Part shown: positions 41,201 to 48,337 of the stretch, in pieces
Numbering within the stretch: position 1 is the stretch's first letter
Layout of the letters: every line of letters starts with the position of its first letter
Source: JAGOTP01 sp964567995
GTDB lineage: Bacteria; Patescibacteriota; Patescibacteriia; 2-12-FULL-60-25
Length of the DNA: 64,000 nt
NCBI GenBank assembly: GCA_964567995.1
Contig: CAZMOB010000002.1
Span: forward strand, 1-64,000
Reading direction: 5' to 3'
Position numbers and translations under genes: made by a program
The notes under the pieces: generated by a model
Seen by the model: only the letters and a program-made list of their open reading frames with translations
Databases searched by the model: none
Told to the model about the DNA's origin: nothing

Positions 41201-41902
41201 CACAACATGATCTTGGGGGAAGGTGGTGTGAAGATGTCGAAATCGAAGGGGAATGTGGTGAATCCGGATGATGTCGTGAAGGAGTACGGAGCAGATGTAT
41301 TCCGTGTCTACGAAATGTTTATCGGTCCCTATGATCAGCCAGCACCTTGGGATACGAATGGAGTGGAAGGCGTGCGGCGTTTCTTGGATCGGGTGTGGTA
41401 TGTGTTCCATCAGCCACAGACGACGGACAAAGTAGTCCCCCCAGATCTCGACACGCTGTATCACCAAACCATCAAGAAAGTGACGGACGGCATCGACAAC
41501 TTACAGTTCAATACGCCAGTCTCACAGATGATGATTCTCGCGAACGCCTACCAAGACTTCGGTTGTGTGCCGACCGCCCATCGTAAAGGCTTCTTGCAGG
41601 TCTTGGCTCCGTACGCGCCGCACATGACGGAAGAAATCTGGCAGGCGGAAGGCTATGGGTTCTCGATTCATCAAGGTGGCTGGCCGATGTATGATTCTGC
41701 AAAACTGGTCGCTTCGACCTTCGAGCTGGTGGTTCAAGTAAATGGAAAGGTGCGTGACAAATTCACCGTTCCCCAAGATATTACGGAAGAAGCTGCCAAG
41801 AAGTTGGCGCTGGAATCGGAAGCGGTGCAAAAGTGGTTGGGACCGGATGGACCAAAGAAAGTGGTGTATGTGAAGGGAAAATTGGTGAGTGTGGTGGTGT
41901 AA
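38213..41902 (+). CDS. leuS: Leucyl-tRNA synthetase with two inserted enzyme-like domains (1229 aa)
   Basis: All class Ia LeuRS landmarks are in order: HVGH signature (residues 55-58), zinc-type cysteines (165-186), the editing domain CP1 with the threonine-rich 'TTRPDTLFGVTYV' (454-466) and the universal Asp in 'AVPAHDERDF' (555), a second cysteine set (663-666 and 904-907), KMSKS (1008-1012) and the C-terminal domain. The protein is about 400 residues longer than usual (about 800-870). The excess is two insertions: about 246-448, HAM1/ITPase-like, and about 671-861, an alpha/beta hydrolase of RBBP9/YdeN type. The frame is unbroken and flanking LeuRS sequence resumes exactly. No SD. Confidence 0.95.
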   Translation: MNPRTIETIHEMEAKWQKTWEEAGTYTAKTGDPAANQDKFYGLIEFPYPSGEGLHVGHPRSYTAIDLVTRKYRMEGKNVLYPIGWDAFGLPTENFAIKHKIRPADATKKNIGNFTRQIKSLGFGFDWTREVDTTDPKYYKWTQWQFLQFVKAGLAYKAKSTINWCPKCKIGLANEEAQGGVCERCGTPVEKREKAQWMIKISKYADRLIDDLKQVDYLDKIAAQQVNWIGRSEGAEVVFRVPKFDKLLVATNNKSKIARVKKLLGVVLPSIQVLSPKEVGLEEVEVKEGGDMLENARLKAASYAGKTDLPVIGMDTGLYIAGEKLDVATPKRNALEGADESALSQEEIAKRLDAFYRGIADKHGGSVEGYWNDFTVLRFPDGTEFVQEDKRHIILTNERRGEMDIYFPVRGLYKVAENGKYIVDQTEEESVHVELGPFTRALRTLCSEEVPVFTTRPDTLFGVTYVTLAPEHRLVQQWLKTGKIKNADAVRAYIEGVKSKTDMERTAETKDKTGIVLEGVFATNPVNGEQVPVWIADYVLAGYGTGAVMAVPAHDERDFQFAKLYKLPVKVVIDPSGQIYGDTADELIAKKARILSGEECFTNRGDLINSGAFTGMNWIPAKKEIVTLLNQRNASKETRTYKLRDWVFSRQRYWGEPIPLVHCEACAKKKQKVLVLHGFSWTPDNGWYPSVKCELEAAGFEVVTPTLPCTNSPSIEAWVTLLTPYFEQLGEDDIVVGHSIGARAALEVLERTQKKIGRLILVAPAVGEYPPERYEERVKKEPARKADFDFLRAFVGKSVQWERVRSLATATVVMWSSDDRVVPAPTHKMYPEGWHIHRVFGRGHFHMEEQPEVLEQILAFKNTGWIPVPDTQLPITLPEVEAYEPTDNGDSPLANIDSWVNTSCPKCGGPAKRETDTMPNWAGSSWYFLRYCDPKNDQQFASPEALKYWLPIDLYNGGMEHTTLHLLYSRFWHKFLYDMGYIPEECGSEPYAMRRSHNMILGEGGVKMSKSKGNVVNPDDVVKEYGADVFRVYEMFIGPYDQPAPWDTNGVEGVRRFLDRVWYVFHQPQTTDKVVPPDLDTLYHQTIKKVTDGIDNLQFNTPVSQMMILANAYQDFGCVPTAHRKGFLQVLAPYAPHMTEEIWQAEGYGFSIHQGGWPMYDSAKLVASTFELVVQVNGKVRDKFTVPQDITEEAAKKLALESEAVQKWLGPDGPKKVVYVKGKLVSVVV
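38948..39556 (+). other. HAM1/ITPase-like domain inserted in LeuRS
   Basis: Residues about 246-448 start 'LLVATNNKSKIARVKKLLG', the nucleotide-binding opening of inosine/xanthosine triphosphate pyrophosphatases (T-x-N-x-x-K), continue with 'EGGDMLENARLKA' (E-N-A-x-L-K-A) and 'VIGMDTGLYI' (usually ADDSGL), and then a divergent C-terminal half. The catalytic Asp region has M-D instead of D-D, so activity is uncertain. LeuRS sequence 'EGAEVVFRVP' before and 'VPVFTTRPDT' after are normally joined. Confidence 0.85.
40223..40795 (+). other. Serine-hydrolase (RBBP9/YdeN-like) domain inserted in LeuRS
   Basis: Residues about 671-861 start 'KVLVLHGFSWTPDNGWYPS' and carry the nucleophile elbow GHSIG (737-741), an acid in 'SSDDRVVP' (818-819) and a His in 'GRGHFHMEE' (near 844), the full triad of the small YdeN/RBBP9 family. 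It interrupts 'VHCEACAKKK' and 'TGWIPVPDTQLP', which are contiguous in ordinary LeuRS. Confidence 0.9.
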
Positions 41903-41931
41903 GAAAAAAGAATTTCTTCTAAAAATTCGTG

Positions 41932-41961
41932 CGCCCCGGCTGCCAAGTGGCGGCCGGGGCG
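41932..41961 (-). terminator. Terminator of the 228-aa accessory gene (also after leuS)
   Basis: CGCCCCGGC pairs with GCCGGGGCG; on the minus strand it is followed by a TTTTT run. It lies between the convergent leuS and the 228-aa gene. Confidence 0.75.
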
Positions 41962-41969
41962 TTCGAGTT

Positions 41970-41992
41970 GGCTGATGAGTTCCCTCAGCCGG
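41970..41992 (-). repeat. 23-bp repeat, copy 2
   Basis: Exact copy of 37660-37682, eleven bases past the stop of the 228-aa gene and just before its GC-rich terminator. Confidence 0.9.
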
Positions 41993-42002
41993 AGGAGTGT
42001 CG

Positions 42003-42689
42003 CTACTCGCCGAGGATGAGCCGGACGAGGGCGGGGGTCGGGTGGATGATCGTGTAGCAGCCTTCCTTCGTGACCCGAACGAGTCCCTGAGATGCGAGCC
42101 AGCAGTAGCTGAACCCGTCTTCGGCCGCGTCCTTGCCTGTCGCCAGGTCGATCAGCTTGAACCCCTTCCATTTTCTGCCGATCGTCAGCCAGCATTTCTC
42201 GAACAGTCTGAGGACGGCGAAGTGAACGTGCTCGGGTCGGGGCGGGTTGGGGATCTTCTGCTGGATGGTGCTCAGCTCCGGGATGCGCGGTTCGCAGGGG
42301 AAGCGCGCCTCCTGGGGGAGGAGCGATTCGACGAGCGCGATTCCGTCCTCCGTGAGGACCACCGTGTCGTCGATGATCTCGATGATCCCGCGTGCGGCGA
42401 GGTCCTTGATGTCGGGCATGATGTAGCCCGGCAGCGAGCTCTTGTCCGGGGCACTCGTCATCTCGTCAGCGCGGGCCTTGATGACCGCTTCGACCTTGAG
42501 ACTCGCGTACCAGCCGTTGGAGCTGTTCGCGGCCATAGTGACGATTCTCGCGAGGACCTTGGCTTGGCTCTCGTGCCGGACTCGTCCGTCCCGCACGGCC
42601 GGGATGAGGTGGTGGTGACCGATGGGCCCCGGGGGTTCATAGGGAGCTTCTTCATTGTCGTCCGTCCTTTTGGATGTTCCGCGAGCCAC
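42003..42689 (-). CDS. Accessory-unit winged-helix-like protein (228 aa)
   Basis: The middle of the protein ('DIKDLAARGIIEIIDDTVVLTEDGIALVESLL', residues about 105-140) has the helix, 'GIIE' strand, wing and 'LTEDG...' layout of winged-helix DNA-binding proteins. The rest is unrecognised. A GTG at 42689 is the only good start in this frame; GTGAGC upstream is a weak SD, and an ATG with a better SD lies in another frame at 42655, so the true start or a sequence error there needs caution. G+C-rich; divergent from the Fis-like gene at 42903. Confidence 0.65.
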   Translation of the reverse strand: MARGTSKRTDDNEEAPYEPPGPIGHHHLIPAVRDGRVRHESQAKVLARIVTMAANSSNGWYASLKVEAVIKARADEMTSAPDKSSLPGYIMPDIKDLAARGIIEIIDDTVVLTEDGIALVESLLPQEARFPCEPRIPELSTIQQKIPNPPRPEHVHFAVLRLFEKCWLTIGRKWKGFKLIDLATGKDAAEDGFSYCWLASQGLVRVTKEGCYTIIHPTPALVRLILGE

Positions 42690-42710
42690 TTTCGCTCACG
42701 GTAACTATCA

Positions 42711-42739
42711 ATAATACCATATTATAAGACAAAAGTCAA
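42711..42739 (-). promoter_or_regulatory. Promoter of the 228-aa accessory gene
   Basis: Minus-strand TTGACT, 17 bp, TATTAT with TGG before it. Confidence 0.8.
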
Positions 42740-42778
42740 TTTATGAGGATGAACCTTTGAGAGGTGAGGATACAAAGA

Positions 42779-42818
42779 AACTACCCCGAAAAGACCATTC
42801 TTTTCGGGGTAGTTGTTA
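42779..42818. terminator. Strong hairpin between two divergent promoters
   Basis: A perfect 15-bp stem (42779-42793 with 42800-42814) with a six-base loop stands between the minus promoter at 42711-42739 and the plus promoter at 42829-42857. It cannot terminate either gene; it would block read-through into both, like an insulator. Confidence 0.75.
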
Positions 42819-42828
42819 TTTGACTAGA

Positions 42829-42857
42829 TTGACATTTTATTATTCTTTTGCTAGGTT
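42829..42857 (+). promoter_or_regulatory. Promoter of the Fis-like accessory gene
   Basis: TTGACA, 17 bp, TAGGTT. Confidence 0.75.
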
Positions 42858-42902
42858 TTTGCGTCCATCCAGTTCGGATGAAACGAGACGGAGAGGCGTT
42901 AA

Positions 42903-43370
42903 ATGAGCAAGGCAAGAGAGCGTGTGAAGGTGTTCACGAGTGAAGAGAAGGGCACCGGTGAGGAGGTCCAGTTCGAGGATTTGGAGAGGAGGGTGGATCT
43001 GTGGTTGGAGCAGAATCCCGGTGTTCAGATCACCGATCGCCGGGTGACGAGCTGCTCTGTTACTACTAATGTGCACGAAGATGATCGGATCTGCCTTCTC
43101 TCCATCGTGCTTTTCTATCGTGAAGGTGAAGACGATGCCCTGGTGTCAGAAGACGACCTCGCGCTGCTCAAGCCGGGCGGTCTCAAGGCCAGGATGGCGG
43201 CCGCTCGTGAGGCGGCCGAAAACCGGGTCGAACGACGTTACCTGCTCGCACTGCTCAGCATCACGAAGGGCGACCTCCAAGCAGCTGCTCTGCGTGGTCA
43301 AATGTCGCTGAAGTACCTCGAACAGCGCCTCGCCAAGCATGGCATCGAGCCCAAGCGAGCCGACGGCTGA
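42903..43370 (+). CDS. Accessory-unit protein with Fis-like C-terminal helix-turn-helix (155 aa)
   Basis: The last 45 residues ('ERRYLLALLSITKGDLQAAALRGQMSLKYLEQRLAKHGI') match the Fis/NtrC-type HTH pattern: a leading helix, 'GD...AAA..G.S..YL...L...GI'. The N-terminal 100 residues are acidic and unrecognised. The ATG has GGAGAGG upstream. It is probably a small transcription regulator; the divergent winged-helix-like gene is a possible target or partner. Confidence 0.75.
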   Translation: MSKARERVKVFTSEEKGTGEEVQFEDLERRVDLWLEQNPGVQITDRRVTSCSVTTNVHEDDRICLLSIVLFYREGEDDALVSEDDLALLKPGGLKARMAAAREAAENRVERRYLLALLSITKGDLQAAALRGQMSLKYLEQRLAKHGIEPKRADG

Positions 43371-43384
43371 TGCACCTTCGCAAG

Positions 43385-43443
43385 GGATACAGAGCCACTC
43401 GGTCCTCCGAGAGACTGGCTCTGCTCTTATCCCGCGCATCTGA
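43385..43443 (+). terminator. Hairpin after the Fis-like gene
   Basis: AGAGCCA pairs with TGGCTCT, inside an outer GGATA/TATCC, with CGG/CCG at the tip. Confidence 0.6.
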
Positions 43444-43564
43444 ACAATTCAGGAAAATGGATTGTTGAGATGTGGTTGGTAGAAATAGAGTTGCCACGGA
43501 AGATCGTTTCCTTTTTCTCCCAAGTACGTTACAAAGATCTTATAAATTCATAAGTGTATCTTTT

Positions 43565-43942
43565 ATGATCGACCATGTCGGCGTAGTTGCCTCTGACGTA
43601 AAGCGTTCGCGTGAGTTTTATGTAGCGGCGTTAGCACCACTGGGCTACAGCGTATTAATGGAAGGAGAGGGATACTGTGGGATCGGCAAGGCGACCGGTG
43701 AGGATGCTTGGATTGGAACGATTTGGCTGCACCAGAAAGAAACGCTGACTCCGAATCATATCGCCTTCCGCGTAGATGATCGTGCGACGGTAGATGCTTT
43801 CTACAAAGCGGCGATGGCGGCTGGAGGAAAGGATAATGGCGCGCCTGGAATCCGTACTCAGTATCACGAGAACTATTACGGAGCGTTTGTGCTTGATCAG
43901 GATGGAAATAATGTAGAGGCGGTGTGTCACAAACCGGAATAA
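43565..43942 (+). CDS. Glyoxalase/VOC-superfamily protein (125 aa)
   Basis: The sequence starts 'MIDHVGVVASDVKRSREFYVAALAPLGYS' and ends 'YYGAFVLDQDGNNVEAVCH', the first and last strands of the vicinal-oxygen-chelate fold with metal ligands His3 and the final Glu. Such proteins act as lyases, dioxygenases or resistance proteins; this form resembles the lactoylglutathione-lyase-like group found in many bacteria. The ATG at 43565 is preferred to the longer frame. No SD. Confidence 0.85.
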   Translation: MIDHVGVVASDVKRSREFYVAALAPLGYSVLMEGEGYCGIGKATGEDAWIGTIWLHQKETLTPNHIAFRVDDRATVDAFYKAAMAAGGKDNGAPGIRTQYHENYYGAFVLDQDGNNVEAVCHKPE

Positions 43943-43965
43943 ACGATTGGAGAGTTTGAATGAAC

Positions 43966-43994
43966 AAAACCCATCTCGTCATGAGATGGGTTTT
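43966..43994 (+). terminator. Terminator after the glyoxalase gene
   Basis: A perfect 12-bp stem (43966-43977 with 43983-43994), ending in TTTT. Confidence 0.88.
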
Positions 43995-44065
43995 ACGTTA
44001 TGTGAAGAGTTGCGTTCTTTTTCAAATTGAGCCAACGGAGTAGAAGAGAGTTTCTTCTCTTTCTT

Positions 44066-45307
44066 ATGACGTCACTTCCTCGTGGATCGGCGGTTGGGTT
44101 GGTGTTGATTGGTGTGCTGGTTGGGATGGTGGTGCATGGACTCCTTCCTTGGTGGAACTGGGATGGGCTGATCTGGACGGTCGTGATCCTTAGTTTCGCC
44201 GCTCTTTGTATCGCTTGGCGGATCCCACGGCTTGTACCTTATAGACGAGAACTGGCTGTTTTATTTGGCGTGTTGATGGGGTTGGTGCGGTTCCATTCGA
44301 CGCAGTATTTACAGCCACGCGAAGTGAAGCCCTTGGATCCTAAGGGGTTAGTCTCAAACGAATTCTCATTGCAATCAGCAAATCAATTCAGCCCGCGCCA
44401 TTGGACGGGGCGTTTGCGTACTGAGCTCACACGTCGTTCAAATCGGTTATTTCCCAAAGACGAATCCGGTCTGCTGGTGGGAATTCTGTATGGCGACAAA
44501 CAATTGCCACCAGACTTGAAAGCGGTGTTTCGCAAAATTGGGACAAGCCATATCATGGCGGTTTCGGGATCGAACGTGACGATCGTGATCGGGTGTTTAC
44601 TCGGACCATTGTTGTGGGTCGGGCTTGGTCGACGGACGGCCTATATCGTCGCGAGCATTGGAATTTTCTTGTTCGTGCTCCTGGCACTTCCGTCTGCATC
44701 TGTTACGCGGGCGGCGTTCATGGGGTGGTTGATGTTGTCTGCACCGATGGTGGGAAGGCTTGTGGATTTCAATCGCTTATTGTTGATCGCGGCCGTGGCG
44801 TATGCCTGGTGGCAGCCATGGGCCCTTCTTTATGATCCGAGTTATGCCTTGTCGTTTCTCGCCATGATTGGGCTCGGGACCTTCGGACGGTTGATCGGAG
44901 ACAAGTTGGAAAAACGTCTCCCATCGCCGCTCTTCCGAGAGATTATCGCTTCCAATATTGGAGCCACTCTACTCACAACACCGTATGGTCTCTGGGGATT
45001 TCAACAAGTGAGCTTGATCGGGATCTTTGCGAATTTGGCGATCTTGCCGTGGATTCCCTGGACGATGGCGTTTGGCGCAGTTGCACTTTTATTTCCTCGG
45101 TTACCTCTTCTTGCGATTCCTGCCTCGGCATGTCTTCGACTCGTGCTCTTCCTCTCCAATTTGTTCGGTCGAATTCCGATGGGAAGCTGGTCGAAATTAT
45201 CCACAAATTTCTGGACCTTGGTTGGACTCTATGGAGGGCTTTATCTTTTTTGGCGTAAGGTTAAGCCAAAAAAACGACTTATCCACGCAGAAACCATTAA
45301 AATATAA
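44066..45307 (+). CDS. comEC: ComEC/Rec2-type DNA-uptake channel protein, short form (413 aa)
   Basis: About ten membrane segments and the 'GILYGDKQLPPDLKAVFRKIGTSHIMAVSGSNVTIV' region identify the Competence domain of ComEC, the inner-membrane channel for incoming single-stranded DNA. The start is ATG 44066. The C-terminal metallo-beta-lactamase domain and most of the N-terminal OB domain of full-length ComEC (700-800 aa) are missing, which is usual in CPR but leaves DNA processing to other proteins. A perfect DnaA-box 9-mer (TTATCCACA near 45198) lies within the coding region. No SD. Confidence 0.88.
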   Translation: MTSLPRGSAVGLVLIGVLVGMVVHGLLPWWNWDGLIWTVVILSFAALCIAWRIPRLVPYRRELAVLFGVLMGLVRFHSTQYLQPREVKPLDPKGLVSNEFSLQSANQFSPRHWTGRLRTELTRRSNRLFPKDESGLLVGILYGDKQLPPDLKAVFRKIGTSHIMAVSGSNVTIVIGCLLGPLLWVGLGRRTAYIVASIGIFLFVLLALPSASVTRAAFMGWLMLSAPMVGRLVDFNRLLLIAAVAYAWWQPWALLYDPSYALSFLAMIGLGTFGRLIGDKLEKRLPSPLFREIIASNIGATLLTTPYGLWGFQQVSLIGIFANLAILPWIPWTMAFGAVALLFPRLPLLAIPASACLRLVLFLSNLFGRIPMGSWSKLSTNFWTLVGLYGGLYLFWRKVKPKKRLIHAETIKI

Positions 45308-45969
45308 ACGAAAATTAAAGATGAAGATTCGTTTTTGTTTGAAAGAGGTAAACAGCTTTGAGAAAATGTATTCAAGAAAAAGCAGGTTCTGGCTCGCGTC
45401 GTGCGAATGAAAAATGTACAGACTCGGTATACAGAAATGAGGTTCAAGAACTTCATTTGACGCCTTACCCGATTTTCTTGATTGTAGAGATAAGGTCGTG
45501 AGACCGGACACAATTCAGACAAGCGTTCAGGTGAGAGAAAGAGGAAAAGTGCGGAGGTTCGTGTCAGGACATAACCGGCTTGCCACGCGACCGATCGAAG
45601 GCGGGTTCCGCGTTCGATGAATTCATGGGTTGCTTTTCCTCTTTCTCCATTCTGGAATCAACTAGTTTGGGTGCTGCATACGGAAACAGGTCTCCACTTC
45701 GGTGCTAGGTCTCGCTCCCGCAGGTATTCACTAGAAGATTGTTTCACGCGGTGTGAGACGCTTAATGCTAAGTCATGTCTGAAGTGTGCAAGGAAGTTCT
45801 TCGCGGCGGGTGCCCGACCCATCCGCCGCTCTCTTCCTCGGTCCACCTCGTCCTTTCGTTCTCTGAAGTGAGTTGAAGACCAGAAGCTGCTCATCTTATT
45901 GCATTCGTGACGCGTAGCGAATGCACCTGGCTGTTCAGTGAAGTCACACGCGGAAAGGACGGTTCGATC
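45308..45969 (+). other. Gene-free leader region of the M23 lipoprotein gene
   Basis: No gene is seen in 662 bases. A weak promoter (TTGACG at 45457-45462, 17 bp, GATTGT) and a perfect 15-bp inverted repeat (45535-45549 with 45633-45647) precede the lipoprotein gene; other promoter candidates exist near 45871. If the first is used, the leader is about 480 bases. Confidence 0.55.
45535..45647 (+). promoter_or_regulatory. Long leader hairpin (15-bp perfect stem)
   Basis: GAGAAAGAGGAAAAG at 45535-45549 is exactly complementary to 45633-45647, with 83 bases between, including further small stems. Confidence 0.75.
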
Positions 45970-48072
45970 ATGAGTGCACGTTCATCGTTTGGGTCGGGCA
46001 TCAAGTTTTCTTCGTTCGAACTCGGGTTCGGTTGGATCATTCAGCTCGTCCTCATCTTCTGCCTCATCGATCTGCCTGGTTGCGATCAGGGTCAGGTCGG
46101 GTCGGGGGAAGGAGAGACGCTGACGCAGTCGGTCGTGGGCTGCACGGTTTCTTCGGTGCGGTATCCGACCACGGAAAGCGAGTTCGCTCGTCTCTACGCT
46201 GGCCGGGGGTTCCTGGTCGATGACGTCCACATCGGGCGTGACGTCGACCTGGGCGAGGGGACGGCGATCTACCCGATCGCCTGTGGGACGATCCGGATTT
46301 ATCGGGCGGCGGAGGGGTACGGGACGCTCGTGGTCGTGATCGAACATCATCTGGCTTCGCCTGTCATGGTGACGAATGGTGTTGGGGAACGGGTGTCGGT
46401 GCAGGACTTCCTTTCGATCTACGGACATCTGCGGACAACAACACTGCGGACCGGTGGTTCACGGCTCGCCTGGCGAGATGGAGACACGGTTCGTCCCGAG
46501 CAGATCATCGGGTACGTGCAGCATGCGGCTGATAATGGAGATGGTGAGGAGCATCTGCACTTGGGCATCCGGTTGCAGACGGCAACCGCCGCCATGGGTG
46601 TCGATCCGTTGGCCTGGTTCGCTGGGTACGATCGTGATCGGGTCCGTCGCCGCTGGTATGCTGATCCGCTGGTCTTTCTGCGGGCCCTGTCAGGTCGTTC
46701 GGCCACGAGGTCGACGGCGACCTGGCATCCGCCGGGCACGGTGCTCTCGATTGACGGTCAGACCTGGTTCGTGGCGTCGGAGGGAGTGCTCGTGCGTTTG
46801 CCGGAGGACGTGCTTCGTGAGGAACGGTTCGGCGCACGGATCGTTTCGGGAGTTCCGGCCGAAATCGCCTGCATGGTGACGGCTGGTCTCTCGTTCGATC
46901 GTACGAACAGTCATCGTCTCGTGCGTTTCGATGGGAGCTCGACGGTCTACGAATATTTCGAAGCGCCTTCGCCGGGTCGTTATACCTTCCTCGCTCAACA
47001 AGCTTTCGATTCCTGGGGCTGGATAAACTCTCAGGTCGAGTTGCGTGGAGCTGGGGATCGAGCTGCCTTTCTCGCGCGCTATCGTGACCTCGGATCGCGC
47101 CGGCTGCGTGAAGGATCACTCGTCAAAGCGTCTGGCCGGAGTGATGTCTACGTTGTGTCGCAAGGCCTGCGTCGACCGATCTTCGACTGGTCGACCTTTC
47201 TCGCCCTCGGCTACGACGAAGCGTGGATCATCGAGGTAGACTCTTCCGTCCTCGATGTTCTCGCTGGTCCGCTGGGGGAAGTGATCCGGCCTGATGATCT
47301 GCGCCGCTGTCGGAGTATTCCTGTGCCCGTGCCGGACGCTGGGGTACCGCCGCTGGATGCAGCTCTTCCGATGGATGTGTCGGCGGGCGCGGATGTCATG
47401 GTCGATGCGACAGTCGATCTTCCGTCTGATGGATCTCTGAGGAATGTCATGTCTTATCCAGATGTTATGGATGCCGGTGTTCTGCTGGTGGATGTCACGC
47501 AGGATGCTGTGAACGATCTCGGTTGGGAGATGGGTCTGGATGCGGCTCTACCATTGTTCGATGGTGGGATCTGCACGGATCCACCGTCTGACGCTGGTGT
47601 TCGATCGATGGACGCCAGCTCTCCTGATGTGGCGGATGCGATGTCGGTGGCGGGGGTAATTCCGTCTGGTGCCGTCATGCGTTATGAGTTTCGCCTTGCG
47701 ACGGACAGTGAGGACTGGCGACCGACTGAGCCGTATCATCTGCGCGACCACTGGTGGGAACGTCTGCACTGCCTGAATAGCAGTGGCGCTGATCCGACTC
47801 GCATGGTGATGCAAGGGGACGGGTGGTATCGGTGTGATACGAGCAGCGTGTACCGTGTGTTTGTTGGAACGTTCTTTTCGCCGTCCCATCCTACGCTCGG
47901 CGATCGTGGTCACATCCCGACGATCGATAACTGGCCTCGCTTCTGCAATCCGCGCCTCGGCGTCGAATGGCGGATCTCTGAGCTGCCGAGTGGTCGTGAA
48001 GTGTACCGTGGACCTTCGAGCGGTCTGTCCTGCATGAACGTTGGGTCAGATAGCCGGCACCAACTGCCTTAA
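45970..48072 (+). CDS. Accessory-unit M23-type peptidase lipoprotein (700 aa)
   Basis: The ATG at 45970 follows GGAAAGGA; the signal ends in the lipobox LPGC (about residues 35-38). Residues about 75-230 form a LytM/M23-like domain with H-x3-D in 'HIGRDVD', 'IYGHL' and H-x-H in 'HLHLG', so it may cut peptidoglycan. Two copies of an 'SVYVVSQGLRRPI'-like module (about 255-440) follow, then an Asp/Ala/Val-rich repeat linker (about 455-570, 'PDAG', 'DAAL', 'DVMVDA') and a Cys-containing C-terminal domain. DAG-type linkers recall Myxococcota. G+C-rich. It lies alone between comEC and recA. Confidence 0.82.
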   Translation: MSARSSFGSGIKFSSFELGFGWIIQLVLIFCLIDLPGCDQGQVGSGEGETLTQSVVGCTVSSVRYPTTESEFARLYAGRGFLVDDVHIGRDVDLGEGTAIYPIACGTIRIYRAAEGYGTLVVVIEHHLASPVMVTNGVGERVSVQDFLSIYGHLRTTTLRTGGSRLAWRDGDTVRPEQIIGYVQHAADNGDGEEHLHLGIRLQTATAAMGVDPLAWFAGYDRDRVRRRWYADPLVFLRALSGRSATRSTATWHPPGTVLSIDGQTWFVASEGVLVRLPEDVLREERFGARIVSGVPAEIACMVTAGLSFDRTNSHRLVRFDGSSTVYEYFEAPSPGRYTFLAQQAFDSWGWINSQVELRGAGDRAAFLARYRDLGSRRLREGSLVKASGRSDVYVVSQGLRRPIFDWSTFLALGYDEAWIIEVDSSVLDVLAGPLGEVIRPDDLRRCRSIPVPVPDAGVPPLDAALPMDVSAGADVMVDATVDLPSDGSLRNVMSYPDVMDAGVLLVDVTQDAVNDLGWEMGLDAALPLFDGGICTDPPSDAGVRSMDASSPDVADAMSVAGVIPSGAVMRYEFRLATDSEDWRPTEPYHLRDHWWERLHCLNSSGADPTRMVMQGDGWYRCDTSSVYRVFVGTFFSPSHPTLGDRGHIPTIDNWPRFCNPRLGVEWRISELPSGREVYRGPSSGLSCMNVGSDSRHQLP

Positions 48073-48102
48073 ATAACAACTCTGCTCTTTCTTCCTTTCT
48101 TT

Positions 48103-48143
48103 TGCGCCCTCTTGAATGGTTCACTCCATTTGAGGGTTTGCGC
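48103..48143 (+). terminator. Hairpin after the M23 lipoprotein gene
   Basis: GCGCCCTC...GAATGG pairs with CCATT...GAGGG...GCGC. The remaining 48144-48337 before recA holds only a DnaA-box-like TGTGGATAA near 48257 and a possible recA promoter. Confidence 0.6.
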
Positions 48144-48337
48144 TTGCTCGGCTTGTTGCGCTGACCATTCGTTCAGACCTCCGGTCTTCACTTGGGTCTG
48201 TGCAACGCCTGCGCCTTGCTTCGCAGAAAGAAAGATGCAGGGGACAATTGTATCCGATGTGGATAAAGACGCTTGCGCTATTGGGTGAATGAGGTACGAT
48301 TAGAACATAAATAGAACATCATTTTCTTTTGAACTTT

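Noticed and set aside
41970..41992. Hammerhead ribozyme core
   Set aside because: The CTGATGAG string is present, but no stem II followed by GAAA completes the core; it is part of a partly self-complementary repeat.
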